Source: Ruminococcus sp. (GTDB lineage: Bacteria > Bacillota > Clostridia > Oscillospirales > Ruminococcaceae). Taken from it: 64,000 bases of DNA. This document shows, piece by piece, positions 27,959 to 38,609 of the stretch. Position numbers and translations under genes: made by a program. The notes under the pieces are model-generated. The model had not been told where the DNA came from, did no database searches, and saw only the letters and a list, made by a program, of their open reading frames with translations. Location of the stretch: contig NZ_JAILNU010000030.1 in the NCBI RefSeq assembly GCF_024691275.1, positions 1-64,000 on the forward strand, given 5' to 3'. The number at the start of each line of letters is the position of its first letter. The stretch's first letter is position 1.

Positions 27959-29056
27959 ATGAACAATAATTTTGACCTTCAGGAATACCTGACAAAAGGC
28001 GTTGAGAACATAGTCGAAGGAACTTTGCGGGCTGTAATGAAAGACCCGAAGGAGACAGCTTTCATGCTGAAATTCGCTGCTGCCAGCCGAAAGGCTTCAA
28101 AAAAGCGCAGAAAAAGCTCCGAAAACGGCGAACACATACCGCCCTTTCTCATTGCGAGCATTACTTCAAGCTGCAATCTCCACTGTGCAGGCTGCTATTC
28201 AAGATGCAGCAGTGCAACTACAGACGCACCTCCGCAGGATCAGCTCTCGGCAGACGAATGGCTGAGGATATTCCGCGAAGCCGATGATATGGGCATAAGC
28301 TACATATTACTTGCAGGCGGAGAGCCTCTTATGCGCCGCGATGTCATCACGGCGGCTGCCGCTGTTAAAAACGTCATCTTTCCTATATTTACCAACGGAA
28401 CTTTCATAAATGAGCAATATTTTCAGCTTTTCGATAAAAACCGCAACCTTATACCCGTAATGAGCATAGAGGGCGGACGCGATATCACAGACACAAGACG
28501 CGGCAAGGGCGTATACGACCTGCTGTGCGGGAATATGGACAAATTCCATGACAAACACCTTATTTTCGGCGCTTCCGTAACTGTTACCACCGAGAATATA
28601 GCAGAAGTTGCCTCTGACAGCTTCATAGGCGGACTCGCCGAAAAGAACTGCAAGCTGGTAATATTCGTGGAGTACGTCCCGATGAGCGAAAACAGTGCGC
28701 ATCTTGCTCCCACCGACAAAGAACGGGAAATGCTTGCAGAGCGCATAGCTTCGCTGAGAGCTGCCTTTACGGAAACTGTCTTTCTGTCGTTTCCGGGGGA
28801 CGAAAAGACATCGGGCGGCTGTATTGCGGCAGGCAGGGGATTTTTCCATATAAATTCCCGCGGCGGTGCAGAACCGTGTCCGTTTTCGCCGTATTCCGAC
28901 ATAAATGTACGCGATACATCTCTGAGGGAAGCCCTCGGTTCAAAGCTTTTCACAGCTCTCCGCAGCGGTGATATCCTCTCGGACGACCATGCAGGCGGCT
29001 GCGTTCTGTACGAAAAACGCGCAGAAGTAGAAGCTCTGCTGAATAAAAATACGTAA
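27959..29056 (+). CDS. Radical SAM protein
   Basis: SITSSCNLHCAGCYSRC (CxxxCxxC), LLAGGEPLMRRD, C-terminal cysteines. Confidence 0.9.
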   Translation: MNNNFDLQEYLTKGVENIVEGTLRAVMKDPKETAFMLKFAAASRKASKKRRKSSENGEHIPPFLIASITSSCNLHCAGCYSRCSSATTDAPPQDQLSADEWLRIFREADDMGISYILLAGGEPLMRRDVITAAAAVKNVIFPIFTNGTFINEQYFQLFDKNRNLIPVMSIEGGRDITDTRRGKGVYDLLCGNMDKFHDKHLIFGASVTVTTENIAEVASDSFIGGLAEKNCKLVIFVEYVPMSENSAHLAPTDKEREMLAERIASLRAAFTETVFLSFPGDEKTSGGCIAAGRGFFHINSRGGAEPCPFSPYSDINVRDTSLREALGSKLFTALRSGDILSDDHAGGCVLYEKRAEVEALLNKNT

Positions 29057-29071
29057 AACAGGTGAAATTTA

Positions 29072-29992
29072 ATGAATATTGAGATAGCAAGAATAAATCA
29101 GGGAATAGAAAAAGACCCGAAAGAATACGTCAGGCTTGTAAATGAGGATTATCAGTACAAGCTTTCAAAAATCGTTGACGAAATAATCAAAAACCGCAAT
29201 GACAAGCCCGTAATACTTCTCTCAGGACCTTCGGGTTCGGGCAAGACCACTACTGCTCTTATGATCGAGAAGCTCCTTGACGAGCGCGGTCTCGAGACAC
29301 ATACCCTGTCTATGGACAACTGGTTCTGCCCGCTGACAGAAGCCGAAAAGAAGCTGGCTTCCGAAGGAAAAATGGATCTGGAATCGCCCATGCGCGTTGA
29401 CAGCGACCTCCTCAACAGGCAGATAGAGGATATCAGCGCCTGCCGTGAGATAGAGCTTCCGAAGTACAACTTCAAGACCTCCACACGTACAGGCTCGGGC
29501 AAGAAATTCAAGCGCAACAAGGGCGAGATAGTCATATTCGAGGGCATACACGCTCTCAATCCCTCTGTCATCACAGTTCCCGACAGCATGATAAACAAGA
29601 TATACGTCAGCGTCCGCACAAGAATATCAGGGGAAGGTATCCTCCTTCACCCCTCAAAGGTGCGTCTTATGCGCCGTATGATAAGAGACAAGAACTTCCG
29701 CAAGCGCTCACTGCGCGAGACTATGAATATGTTCCACAGTGTGGAAGCAGGCGAAAACAAGTACATTATGCCGTATAAGTACCGTTCAGATTATGATGTG
29801 GATACATTTATGGCGTATGAGCTCTCCGCATACCGCGGCGACCTCCTTGAAAGACTTCAGGAACTGAAAGACGTTCCCGAAGTACGGGAATGCATCAGTG
29901 TGCTGGAAAAACTTACACCTATAGACAAGAAGGATATTTCGCCCGATTCGCTCATATGCGAATTTATCGGCAACGGACAATTCAAGTACTGA
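29072..29992 (+). CDS. Uridine kinase-like P-loop nucleoside kinase
   Basis: ILLSGPSGSGKTTTALMIEKLL; SMDNWF; IVIFEGIHALNP. Confidence 0.8.
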   Translation: MNIEIARINQGIEKDPKEYVRLVNEDYQYKLSKIVDEIIKNRNDKPVILLSGPSGSGKTTTALMIEKLLDERGLETHTLSMDNWFCPLTEAEKKLASEGKMDLESPMRVDSDLLNRQIEDISACREIELPKYNFKTSTRTGSGKKFKRNKGEIVIFEGIHALNPSVITVPDSMINKIYVSVRTRISGEGILLHPSKVRLMRRMIRDKNFRKRSLRETMNMFHSVEAGENKYIMPYKYRSDYDVDTFMAYELSAYRGDLLERLQELKDVPEVRECISVLEKLTPIDKKDISPDSLICEFIGNGQFKY

Positions 29993-30027
29993 TTTCTCAT
30001 TTAAAATAAATCGTTAGGAGATAATAT

Positions 30028-32226
30028 ATGGAACACCTCGAAAATCGGGAGCTTTCATGGATAAAGTTCAACAAGCGTGTGCTTGAAGAAGCCTCAGCCC
30101 CCGAAAATCCCCTGCTGGAAAGGCTCTCTTTCTCAGCGATATATCAGAGCAACCTCGATGAATTCTTCATGGTCAGAGTGGGCTCTGTTACAGATAAAGC
30201 CAAGGAAAATAACTCCAAGAAGGACAAATTCTCTGGCATGACCCCCTCACAGCAGCTCGACGCTATCTTTACGGCTGTGCGCAGATTGCAGCCCTCTGTG
30301 GAGGATACTCTCCTTGCCACAATGAAGGAGCTCCAGCCCTACGGCTTCGAGCACGTAAGCTTCGACAAAGCCACAAAAGAGGAGCAGTCCTTCCTCGAAA
30401 TGTACTTTAAGCGCGAATTGAAGCCGTTTATCTCAGGCATGGTGGTGAACGACGCTCTGCCTTTCCCCTTCCTCAAGAACAAGGAGATATACGCAGTGGT
30501 GCAGCTCGCATCGAAAAAGGGCGTGTCTATAGGCATTATCCCTGCGAATACCAACAGCGCCGACAGGATAATCAGTCTGGGACGCGACGGCAAGCGCTTC
30601 ATACTCGAAGAAGAAGTGGTGCTGCACTACGCTCACCATATGTTCAAGAACTACAAGGTCATGGACCGCGCACTTATAAGAGTAACAAGAAGTGCCGATA
30701 TCATGGTATCGGGCAGAGGCCCCGAATTCCGTCAGCGCATGGAGGAGCTCGTTGACAAGCGCAAGCGCCTTGCACCTGTACGCCTTGAGATATCCGACGT
30801 TTTCAGCCGCGACGCTCTGGACTACCTCTGCAAGAAGCTGAAGCTGAAGAATGTCCGGGTATTCACATCGCGCATACCTCTTGACCTGTCCTATCTGTAT
30901 ACATTGCAGGAATACGACAGCGACCCGAAACTGCACTATGCTCAGCGTACACCGCGAAAGCCGGCGGCTCTTTCGGATACACGCCCTGTTTTTGCGCAGG
31001 TCAAGGCGAAGGATATACTCCTGAGCTACCCCTTTGAATCCATAAATCTCTCGTTCATAAGACTTTTGCAGGAGTCTGCCAACGATCCGAAGGTAACCTC
31101 CATAAAGATAACCCTTTACCGCCTTGCACGAAACAGCAAGGTCATAGACGCACTTTGCACGGCTGCCGAGCAGGGCAAGGAAGTCCTTGTTATGATAGAG
31201 CTCCGCGCACGTTTTGACGAGGAAAACAACATAGAATGGTCGAAGCAGCTGCAAGAAGCAGGCGTTAAGGTCATATACGGTCCCAAAGACTACAAGGCAC
31301 ACTCAAAGCTGCTGCTCATAACGAGAAAGGCTCAGGGCGGCAATTTCGACTACGTTACCCAGATAGGTACGGGTAACTACAACGAAAAGACATCAGCGCT
31401 CTACACCGACCTCATGCTGCTCACTGCCGACAAGGACATTGCTGCCGACGCAGAAGCGGTATTCAGCGGACTTCTCAACGGAACTTTCGTGGAAAAGACC
31501 AACAAGCTCCTTGTGTCTCCCCTTGCACTCAGACCGCAGGTGCTCGCCATGATGGATCAGCAGATAGAAATTGCAAGAAACGGCGGAAACGGCTATATTG
31601 CGGCAAAGGTCAACTCGCTCAACGACAGAGTTATCATCGGGAAGCTTATAGAAGCTTCTCAGGCAGGCGTTAAGATCGAGCTCGTTATCCGCGGACTATG
31701 CTGTCTTATCGCAGGAGTTCAGGGGTATACCGAGAATATCACCGTCCGCAGCATCGTCGGACGCTTCCTCGAACATAGCCGCATCTTCATCTTCGGTGAG
31801 GACGGCGCTGACCAGAAGATATACATTGGTTCTGCTGACTATATGAGCAGGAACACTATACGCCGTGTAGAGGTCGCTGCTCCCGTTGAGGACGAAAGGC
31901 TCAGAAAGCGTATCCGCGATATGTTCCGCATAATCATGCGCGACAACGTGAAGGCTCGCATCATGCTCAGCGACGGAAGCTATATCCATGAGCGCAGAAA
32001 TCCCGATATTCCGCTGAATTCGCAGGAATACTTCTACGAAGAAGCATACAAGCGCCTCGATGACAAGAAGAATCGTCAGGAGCAGCTCCGTATAAACCGC
32101 GAAAAGGGCGCAGCAAAAAAAACAGCTGCGAAAACTGCACGTAAACCTGCTGCAACTAAGTCCTCAGCCGCTAAAAAAGCTGCACCTGCTGCAAAAAGAG
32201 GACGTAAGAAAAAGACCTCGGAATGA
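30028..32226 (+). CDS. ppk1: Polyphosphate kinase 1 with Lys/Ala-rich C-terminal tail
   Basis: NRELSWIKFNKRVLEEA, YQSNLDEFFMVRVGSV, AHSKLLLITR, IGTGNYNEKTSALYTDL; tail AAKKTAAKTARKPAATKSSAAKKAAPAAKRGRKKKTSE. Confidence 0.95.
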   Translation: MEHLENRELSWIKFNKRVLEEASAPENPLLERLSFSAIYQSNLDEFFMVRVGSVTDKAKENNSKKDKFSGMTPSQQLDAIFTAVRRLQPSVEDTLLATMKELQPYGFEHVSFDKATKEEQSFLEMYFKRELKPFISGMVVNDALPFPFLKNKEIYAVVQLASKKGVSIGIIPANTNSADRIISLGRDGKRFILEEEVVLHYAHHMFKNYKVMDRALIRVTRSADIMVSGRGPEFRQRMEELVDKRKRLAPVRLEISDVFSRDALDYLCKKLKLKNVRVFTSRIPLDLSYLYTLQEYDSDPKLHYAQRTPRKPAALSDTRPVFAQVKAKDILLSYPFESINLSFIRLLQESANDPKVTSIKITLYRLARNSKVIDALCTAAEQGKEVLVMIELRARFDEENNIEWSKQLQEAGVKVIYGPKDYKAHSKLLLITRKAQGGNFDYVTQIGTGNYNEKTSALYTDLMLLTADKDIAADAEAVFSGLLNGTFVEKTNKLLVSPLALRPQVLAMMDQQIEIARNGGNGYIAAKVNSLNDRVIIGKLIEASQAGVKIELVIRGLCCLIAGVQGYTENITVRSIVGRFLEHSRIFIFGEDGADQKIYIGSADYMSRNTIRRVEVAAPVEDERLRKRIRDMFRIIMRDNVKARIMLSDGSYIHERRNPDIPLNSQEYFYEEAYKRLDDKKNRQEQLRINREKGAAKKTAAKTARKPAATKSSAAKKAAPAAKRGRKKKTSE

Positions 32227-32342
32227 TATATAGGGGCAAATGAAAAAATATACTTGAAAAGTTGCAATATTTATGTTATAATGTATGGTACTGATATTAA
32301 AAACACTTTTACTTGATAATATTGTTCATTGAGGTTTAAATA

Positions 32343-32987
32343 ATGATTGGATATTATAACTATACGGTTATTCTCACATATATGAGTCTTATCTCCTCTG
32401 TTATCGGTATGTTCTTTGCAGCAGGCTACGGCGGACTGAGACCTCACCCCGAATATGCCATAATATGTCTTATGGTATCGGGCCTTTGTGATATGTTTGA
32501 CGGTAAGGTCGCCCGTACCAAAAAAGACCGTACCGAAAGCGAGAAAAAATTCGGCATACAGATAGATTCGCTCTGCGATGCTATCTGCTTCGGCGTTCTT
32601 CCCGCAGTTATCGGCTATTCCGTAGGCATGAGAGACTGGTGCGATCTGCCCATTCTTGTGATGTTCCCGCTCTGTGCGGTCATCAGACTTGCCTATTTCA
32701 ACGTCGCCGAAGAGGAAAGGCAGAAAAAGACCACCGAGAACCGCAAGGTCTACGAAGGTCTGCCTGTTACAAGCGTCGCGCTGATACTTCCGCTTTTATA
32801 CAGCTTCCATAAGGATATTGGCAGAGAATGGTTCCCCGAGGTTTACGGCGGAGCTCTCTTCCTTATCGCTCTTGCCTTTATAACACGTTTCAAGGTCAAG
32901 AAGCCAAGCATGAAGACCATGCTCTGCTTTATCGGAGTTGGCATCGCTGAGCTTATATGGATGCTCTATAAGACAAAAACAAGGTAA
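32343..32987 (+). CDS. pssA: CDP-alcohol phosphatidyltransferase (CDP-diacylglycerol-serine O-phosphatidyltransferase-like)
   Basis: CDMFDGKVARTKKDRTESEKKFGIQIDSLCDAICFG (CDP-OH-P motif). Confidence 0.82.
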   Translation: MIGYYNYTVILTYMSLISSVIGMFFAAGYGGLRPHPEYAIICLMVSGLCDMFDGKVARTKKDRTESEKKFGIQIDSLCDAICFGVLPAVIGYSVGMRDWCDLPILVMFPLCAVIRLAYFNVAEEERQKKTTENRKVYEGLPVTSVALILPLLYSFHKDIGREWFPEVYGGALFLIALAFITRFKVKKPSMKTMLCFIGVGIAELIWMLYKTKTR

Positions 32988-33040
32988 AATAATGGGCTGC
33001 TGCATACAGTTAGTGCCCATATAACAGCTTTATATTGTTG

Positions 33041-33073
33041 AAAAAGCCCTTCTGATGAAGGGCTTTTAGTTTT
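33041..33073 (+). terminator. Terminator downstream of pssA
   Basis: AAAAAGCCCTTCTGATGAAGGGCTTTTAGTTTT. Confidence 0.8.
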
Positions 33074-33131
33074 CTCCGAACGTGAGCCGAGCAGCTTGTC
33101 CGCAGCCGCCCGTGCCTTTTAACATATAAGC

Positions 33132-33230
33132 GGGGTGCTCATATAGTAACTTTACACGAAATTATCGGGGGAAACCTTTTTCCAAAGGGTTTTCCTCAAT
33201 ATCTCACGTAAAAACTTCTGTCTAAGTACC
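33132..33230. repeat. MITE-like palindromic intergenic repeat, copy A
   Basis: GGTGCTCATATAG-TAACTTTACACGAAATTATCGGGGGAAACC... paired with ...GGTTTTCC..TCACGTAAAAACTTCTGTCTAAGTACC. Confidence 0.6.
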
Positions 33231-33360
33231 TCGCTTAGACAGTTCGGACACGGGAATCCTCAACGGTCAGAAATTATCCATGTGTGTGTCGCAGGCTGAT
33301 AAATACGTCGATGACGGCATATTCTTCGGAAGATACCGCAAGGTACAGGTTACGAAAAAA

Positions 33361-33383
33361 GGGCGGATATCTCCGCCCCTGCA
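33361..33383 (-). repeat. REP-like palindrome
   Basis: GGGCGGATATCTCCGCCCCTGCA. Confidence 0.6.
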
Positions 33384-33458
33384 CAGACATATAAAAAGGG
33401 CGCACACTGTGCGTCCTTTTTGTGGATTGCGGAACGCCGAGGAAGGCGTTCCCTACGA

Positions 33459-34865
33459 TCAGAATTCCATTTTAGCTTCGAGGTAAGCAACGAGGTCGTC
33501 GATAGCTACACGCTCCTGCTGCATTGTATCGCGGTCACGAACTGTTACGCAGTTGTCCTTTTCGAGTGTATCGAAGTCGTATGTGATGCAGAACGGAGTA
33601 CCGATCTCGTCCTGACGGCGGTATCTCTTACCGATAGTACCTGCCTCGTCGAAGTCTACCATGAACTTCTTGGAGAGCATCTCGTATACTTCCTCAGCCT
33701 TTGGTGAGAGCTTTTTAACGAGCGGGAGTACAGCAGCCTTGAAAGGAGCAAGAGCAGGGTGGAAGTGCATAACTGTTCTTGTTTCCTTCTTCTCGTTGCC
33801 GTTCTTGTCAGTGGAAACGAGTTCCTCCTCGTCGTAAGCCTCGGTAACGACAGAGAGGAAGAGTCTCTCTACGCCGAGAGAAGGCTCGATAACGTAAGGG
33901 ATATACTTCTCGTTTGTCTCAGGATCGAAGTATTCGAGAGACTTGCCGCTGGTATTGATGTGCTGAGTGAGGTCGTAGTCAGTTCTGTCAGCAACGCCCC
34001 AGAGCTCGCCCCAGCCGAACGGGAAGAGGTACTCGAAGTCTGTAGTAGCCTTTGAATAGAAGCAGAGCTCCTCCTTATCGTGGTCACGGAGGCGGATATT
34101 CTCCTCCTTGAGACCGAGAGAGAGAAGGAAGTTCTTGCAGTAGCTTCTCCAGTAGTCGAACCACTCAAGGTCAGTACCCGGCTTGCAGAAGAATTCAAGC
34201 TCCATCTGCTCGAACTCACGTACACGGAAGATGAAGTTACCGGGAGTGATCTCGTTACGGAAGGACTTACCAACCTGAGCAACGCCGAAAGGAACCTTTT
34301 TACGTGTAGTTCTCTGGATATTAGCAAAGTTTACGAAGATACCCTGTGCAGTCTCGGGGCGGAGATAAAGCTCGGACTTGCTGTCCTCTGTAACGCCCTG
34401 GAATGTCTTGAACATAAGGTTGAACTGACGGATATCGGTGAAGTTCTGCTTGCCGCAGTTAGGGCATACGATGCCTTTTTCCTTGATGTAGTTCATCATC
34501 TGCTCGTTTGACCAGCCTGCAACGTTAGTGCCGTCGAAGTCTTCGATGAGGTTGTCGGCACGGTGACGAGTCTTACACTCCTTACAGTCCATGAGAGGGT
34601 CTGAGAAGCCGCCGATATGACCTGAAGCGACCCAAGTCTGTGGATTCATGAGGATAGCGGAGTCAAGACCGACGTTGTACTTGTTCTCCTGAACGAACTT
34701 CTTCATCCAAGCTCTCTTGATGTTGTTTTTGAGCTCAACGCCCAGCGGGCCGTAGTCCCATGTATTAGCAAGACCGCCGTAGATCTCAGAGCCCGGGTAT
34801 ACAAAGCCCTTTGATTTACAAAGGTCAACTATTTTGTCCATAACTTTTTCATTGTTTTTAAGCAT
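33459..34865 (-). CDS. glyQS: Glycyl-tRNA synthetase (dimeric type)
   Basis: [73 protein letters not shown]. Confidence 0.96.
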   Translation of the reverse strand: MLKNNEKVMDKIVDLCKSKGFVYPGSEIYGGLANTWDYGPLGVELKNNIKRAWMKKFVQENKYNVGLDSAILMNPQTWVASGHIGGFSDPLMDCKECKTRHRADNLIEDFDGTNVAGWSNEQMMNYIKEKGIVCPNCGKQNFTDIRQFNLMFKTFQGVTEDSKSELYLRPETAQGIFVNFANIQRTTRKKVPFGVAQVGKSFRNEITPGNFIFRVREFEQMELEFFCKPGTDLEWFDYWRSYCKNFLLSLGLKEENIRLRDHDKEELCFYSKATTDFEYLFPFGWGELWGVADRTDYDLTQHINTSGKSLEYFDPETNEKYIPYVIEPSLGVERLFLSVVTEAYDEEELVSTDKNGNEKKETRTVMHFHPALAPFKAAVLPLVKKLSPKAEEVYEMLSKKFMVDFDEAGTIGKRYRRQDEIGTPFCITYDFDTLEKDNCVTVRDRDTMQQERVAIDDLVAYLEAKMEF

Positions 34866-34954
34866 AACAAGCAACCTCGCTTTTATTTTTTAATAGTCAA
34901 CTTATATTTTACCGCAAATGCGCTAAAAAGTCAAGACTTTTTAGCCGTTAACCA

Positions 34955-34982
34955 TGTAAGGGCGGATATTATCCGCCCTTAA
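34955..34982 (+). repeat. REP-like palindrome
   Basis: TGTAAGGGCGGATATTATCCGCCCTTAA. Confidence 0.7.
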
Positions 34983-35111
34983 ATAACGCGATAACGAAGC
35001 CCTTATGTAAAGATGAGCATGAATCAAAGTGCAGGGGCGAGCCGAGCCCGTTCCGACTTGCTTGCTTACAGCACAAAAATCAACGGACTGTCAAAGGCAG
35101 TCCGAAATGAT

Positions 35112-35294
35112 CTATTTGAAATTGAAGAAGGTAACGCCCGAAGCGAACAGACCTGCGCCTATAAGAACTGCCATAAAAATTGTCTTTTTTATCTTATGCT
35201 TTATCTTTATAAGCAGTACGAGTACGACAGCGAATAAGATGATAGCCCAGTATTGAGTGAAAAATGCAGATATTGAGTTTGTAATAGAGTCCAT
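35112..35294 (-). CDS. Small membrane protein, 60 aa, unknown
   Basis: Two hydrophobic segments; in line with the downstream glycosyltransferase. Confidence 0.45.
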   Translation of the reverse strand: MDSITNSISAFFTQYWAIILFAVVLVLLIKIKHKIKKTIFMAVLIGAGLFASGVTFFNFK

Positions 35295-35311
35295 TTTGAT
35301 CTCCTTGAAAG

Positions 35312-36289
35312 TTATTTTTCTTCTTTTTTATTGGTATCGCTGAGAAATTCCGCGATTATGTACCGCGGACGCTGTTTGACTTCGGCGTATATCTTGCCTA
35401 TGTACTCGCCGATTATGCCGAGACAGAAAAGCTGCAAGCCGCCTATTAGCCATATTGAACATATGGTACTCGACCAGCCGTGCTCGGTAAAGCCTGTTAT
35501 TTTTGTAATAAACGCCCATATAAAGGCAAAAAAGCTGACTACCGACATGATAAGACCCAGAGCCGTGATGAGTTTCAGGGGTTTTGTGCTGAACGAGGTT
35601 ATGCCGTTGACGGCAAAGGAAAGCATACGTTTCAGGGGGTATTTGCTCTCGCCTGCGGCTCTTTCGTGGCGTTCGTAGTACACCTTGCAGTTCTGGAAGC
35701 CTATAAGGGGTACCATTCCGCGAAGAAACAGGTTGACCTCCTTGAAGCCTGAAAGCTCCTGCAAAACTCTTTTGCTCATAAGGCGGAAGTCCGCGTGGTT
35801 GTATACCACATCAGCGCCCATGATCTTCATGAACTTGTAGAAGCCCTCAGCGGTTGTCTTTTTGAAGAAGGTGTCGGTGTCGCGGGCGCTTCTCACGCCG
35901 TATACGACCTGATTTCCCTCGTAGTACTTTTTTACCATCTCGTCGATGGTGTTGATATCGTCCTGAAGGTCGGCGTCCATAGTTATGCACATATCGCAGA
36001 TGTCTTTGACTGTCATAAGCCCCGCAAGGACTGCGTTCTGGTGACCGCTGTTATGAGCGAGGTCGATGCCCGAGAAGTAATTGGGTTCTTTGGCATGAAG
36101 TTCGCTTATGATCCCCCATGTCTGGTCAGCTGAACCGTCGTTTACGAATACGATGCGGCTTTCGGGAGAGATAAGCCCCTGGGATATCAGTGAGGAATAT
36201 TTTGCTTTTAACTGCTGTGCAGTCTCTCTGAGAACTTCCTGCTCGTTATAGCACGGAACTACCATATAAAGTATTTCGGGGGGATTCAT
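35312..36289 (-). CDS. Family 2 glycosyltransferase, membrane-anchored (GtrB/DPM1-like)
   Basis: VPCYNEQEVL, MDADLQDD, C-terminal TM helices and GEYIGKIYAEVKQRPRYI. Confidence 0.93.
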   Translation of the reverse strand: MNPPEILYMVVPCYNEQEVLRETAQQLKAKYSSLISQGLISPESRIVFVNDGSADQTWGIISELHAKEPNYFSGIDLAHNSGHQNAVLAGLMTVKDICDMCITMDADLQDDINTIDEMVKKYYEGNQVVYGVRSARDTDTFFKKTTAEGFYKFMKIMGADVVYNHADFRLMSKRVLQELSGFKEVNLFLRGMVPLIGFQNCKVYYERHERAAGESKYPLKRMLSFAVNGITSFSTKPLKLITALGLIMSVVSFFAFIWAFITKITGFTEHGWSSTICSIWLIGGLQLFCLGIIGEYIGKIYAEVKQRPRYIIAEFLSDTNKKEEK

Positions 36290-36481
36290 AGCTATTCCTT
36301 TCGATACGTTTTTTCTTTAGTATATCACAGGGGTGGAAAAAAGTCAACAAAAGCATTTTTGCAGGTATTGGCGTAGTTAGGGGGAGCGGCTGACAGCTCC
36401 TGCGTGTCGGGCGCTCCGCAGGTGTGAATAAAAAACGCCCTGCAAGAGAGGGCGTTCCATAAATAAGTGCAGTTTTTGAGA

Positions 36482-37819
36482 TCACTGCTTTTCTGAGTCG
36501 ATGAACATATCGTATATTCTTCTGATAGCCTCAGGGAGGTCGTTCTCGCTCACGCCGATGATAACGTTGAGCTCGCTTGAACCCTGATCTATCATCTTTA
36601 CGTTGATACGCGCATGAGCCATAGAAGCGAAGATACGAGCAACAGTACCTCTTGTGTTCTTCATTCTTCTGCCGACTACAGCGAGGAGAGCGATGCCGTC
36701 CTCGATCTCAAGGTGATCGGGATTAACAGCCTTGCGAAGTTCTGCAAGCACCTTGTCGCGTACAGGAGAGAGCTTCTCTGTGCTGACAGTGATGCTCATA
36801 GTGTCGATACCCGAAGGCATATGCTCGAATGAGAGCCCGTTGTCGTAGAGGACTTTGAGTACCTTCATACCGAAGCCTGTCTCGTTGTTCATCATAGCCT
36901 TTTCGATATTGATAGTGCTGAAGCCCTTTTTGCCTGCGATGCCTGTGATAGTATGGTTAAGACTTTCCCTGCTGAAATCGAAGTCGTTGCCCACGATCAT
37001 AGTGCCTGCGTCCTCGGGAGCGTTGGTATTTCTGATATTTATCGGGATACCTGCTGAACGTACAGGGAAAATAGCGTCCTCATGGAGAACAGAAGCGCCC
37101 ATGTAAGCGAGCTCACGAAGCTCGCGGTAAGTGATGACCTCGATAACGTCGGGCTTTTCGACTATTCTCGGGTCAGCAACGAGGAAGCCCGAAACGTCGG
37201 TCCAGTTCTCGTAGATATCAGCCTTTACAGCGTTTGCGATGATAGAGCCTGTAACATCTGAGCCGCCTCTGGAGAAGGTCTTGATGCAGCCCTCGGTAGT
37301 TCTTCCGTAGAATCCGGGGATAACAGCGTTGTCCAGACCGCTGAGCTTCTCGCGTACAGCCTTTACAGTCTCGTCGAGGAGAAGAACGCCGTTTGTATCG
37401 AAGATGATAACGTCAGCAGCGTCAACAAAGTTGAAGCCGAGGTAGTTTGCGAGGACCTTGCCGTTGAGGAATTCGCCGCGGCTTGCAGCAAAATCCTTAG
37501 CAGGGCGGGCTTTGAGCTCCTTGACGATAGAATCGAACTCAGCGTCGAGGGACATATCTATTCCCAGCTCTGAGATGATGCCGTTATAACGGTCCTTTAT
37601 GATCTGGAAATCCTTTGAGAAGTCCATACCGCTTCCTGCGAGCTCGCAGCACTTATAGAGCATATCGGTTATCTTGATATCGTCAGAGAAGCGCTTTCCG
37701 GGAGCTGACGGTACAACGTATCTGCGCTTGTCATCGCTCTTGATGATAGCAGCGACCTTTTTGAACTGGTTAGCGTCTGCGAGGGAGCTTCCGCCGAACT
37801 TTACGACTTTATTACTCAT
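36482..37819 (-). CDS. Aspartate kinase
   Basis: VVKFGGSSLADANQFKKV, TFSRGGSDVTGSIIA, ACT domains. Confidence 0.94.
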   Translation of the reverse strand: MSNKVVKFGGSSLADANQFKKVAAIIKSDDKRRYVVPSAPGKRFSDDIKITDMLYKCCELAGSGMDFSKDFQIIKDRYNGIISELGIDMSLDAEFDSIVKELKARPAKDFAASRGEFLNGKVLANYLGFNFVDAADVIIFDTNGVLLLDETVKAVREKLSGLDNAVIPGFYGRTTEGCIKTFSRGGSDVTGSIIANAVKADIYENWTDVSGFLVADPRIVEKPDVIEVITYRELRELAYMGASVLHEDAIFPVRSAGIPINIRNTNAPEDAGTMIVGNDFDFSRESLNHTITGIAGKKGFSTINIEKAMMNNETGFGMKVLKVLYDNGLSFEHMPSGIDTMSITVSTEKLSPVRDKVLAELRKAVNPDHLEIEDGIALLAVVGRRMKNTRGTVARIFASMAHARINVKMIDQGSSELNVIIGVSENDLPEAIRRIYDMFIDSEKQ

Positions 37820-38038
37820 ATATATCATTCCTTTATTACATTGATAAGTTTATAGCAATAATTATTATATCCCTTTTTCTGTCCGAAATCAATTGACAGA
37901 AAGTCGAATTTATACACTTTCACAACTGTGTTTTTGGTGAATACGCTTGTACGCCACTCGTGGACAATTCAGGCTCGGATAAAATGAGAACTAATGTCGA
38001 ATATTAGACAAATATTTTTTGAAATATATATTTTTATA

Positions 38039-38067
38039 TTGACAAGAACACACAGTTGATGTATAAT
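38039..38067 (+). promoter_or_regulatory. Consensus-matching sigma-A promoter upstream of lipoprotein
   Basis: TTGACA-17 nt-TATAAT. Confidence 0.75.
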
Positions 38068-38151
38068 TAAAAAAACGAATATTGACATATTAATGTCATA
38101 AAATTCGATACGCAATACTGATAAGATCTGCTAAGAAAGGAAGTTTTAAAC

Positions 38152-38562
38152 GTGAAAAAGAAACTATCAATATTTTTAACTGTATTAATGCTCATCAGTG
38201 TAATGGCTTTCACAAGCTGTGACAGCAACAGCAAGTACAAATCAAGCTATAATGCTGTTGGATGTGTGCATTCTAATTTGCCTAAATCGGGCTCGTTGAA
38301 GTTCTCATCATTCAGCGGTGTTATGTCATTTGAGCTGAAAGCGAAGGAAGATGCCGGAAAGCTTACATATTCTGGAGAACTCGGCAAGGGAAGCGCAAAA
38401 GTTTACTATGATGCTGACGGAACTAAAAAGGAACTGTTTTCTGTTGAGGCAGGCAGCAGCCAGAAAGGCGAGATACCTGATCTTAAAGAAGGAACAGTAT
38501 ATGTAATAGTCGAAACAAATGAGAAGTGTTCAGACGGAAAGTTTGAGTTCAAGATAAAATAA
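38152..38562 (+). CDS. Small lipoprotein, unknown
   Basis: MKKKLSIFLTVLMLISVMAFTSCDS; followed by a strong terminator. Confidence 0.75.
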   Translation: MKKKLSIFLTVLMLISVMAFTSCDSNSKYKSSYNAVGCVHSNLPKSGSLKFSSFSGVMSFELKAKEDAGKLTYSGELGKGSAKVYYDADGTKKELFSVEAGSSQKGEIPDLKEGTVYVIVETNEKCSDGKFEFKIK

Positions 38563-38568
38563 AAGACA

Positions 38569-38603
38569 GACCCGAAAGTGATATCTCACTTTCGGGTCTT
38601 TTG
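38569..38603. terminator. Terminator hairpin
   Basis: GACCCGAAAGTGATATCTCACTTTCGGGTCTTTTGTT. Confidence 0.9.
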
Positions 38604-38609
38604 TTACGA

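Noticed and set aside
30433-31302. 289-aa minus-strand ORF opposite ppk1
   Set aside because: Antisense shadow of a highly conserved enzyme.
34875-34954. T-box upstream of glycyl-tRNA synthetase
   Set aside because: No T-box core motif or stem I signature; only a short hairpin AAAAAGTCAAGACTTTTT.
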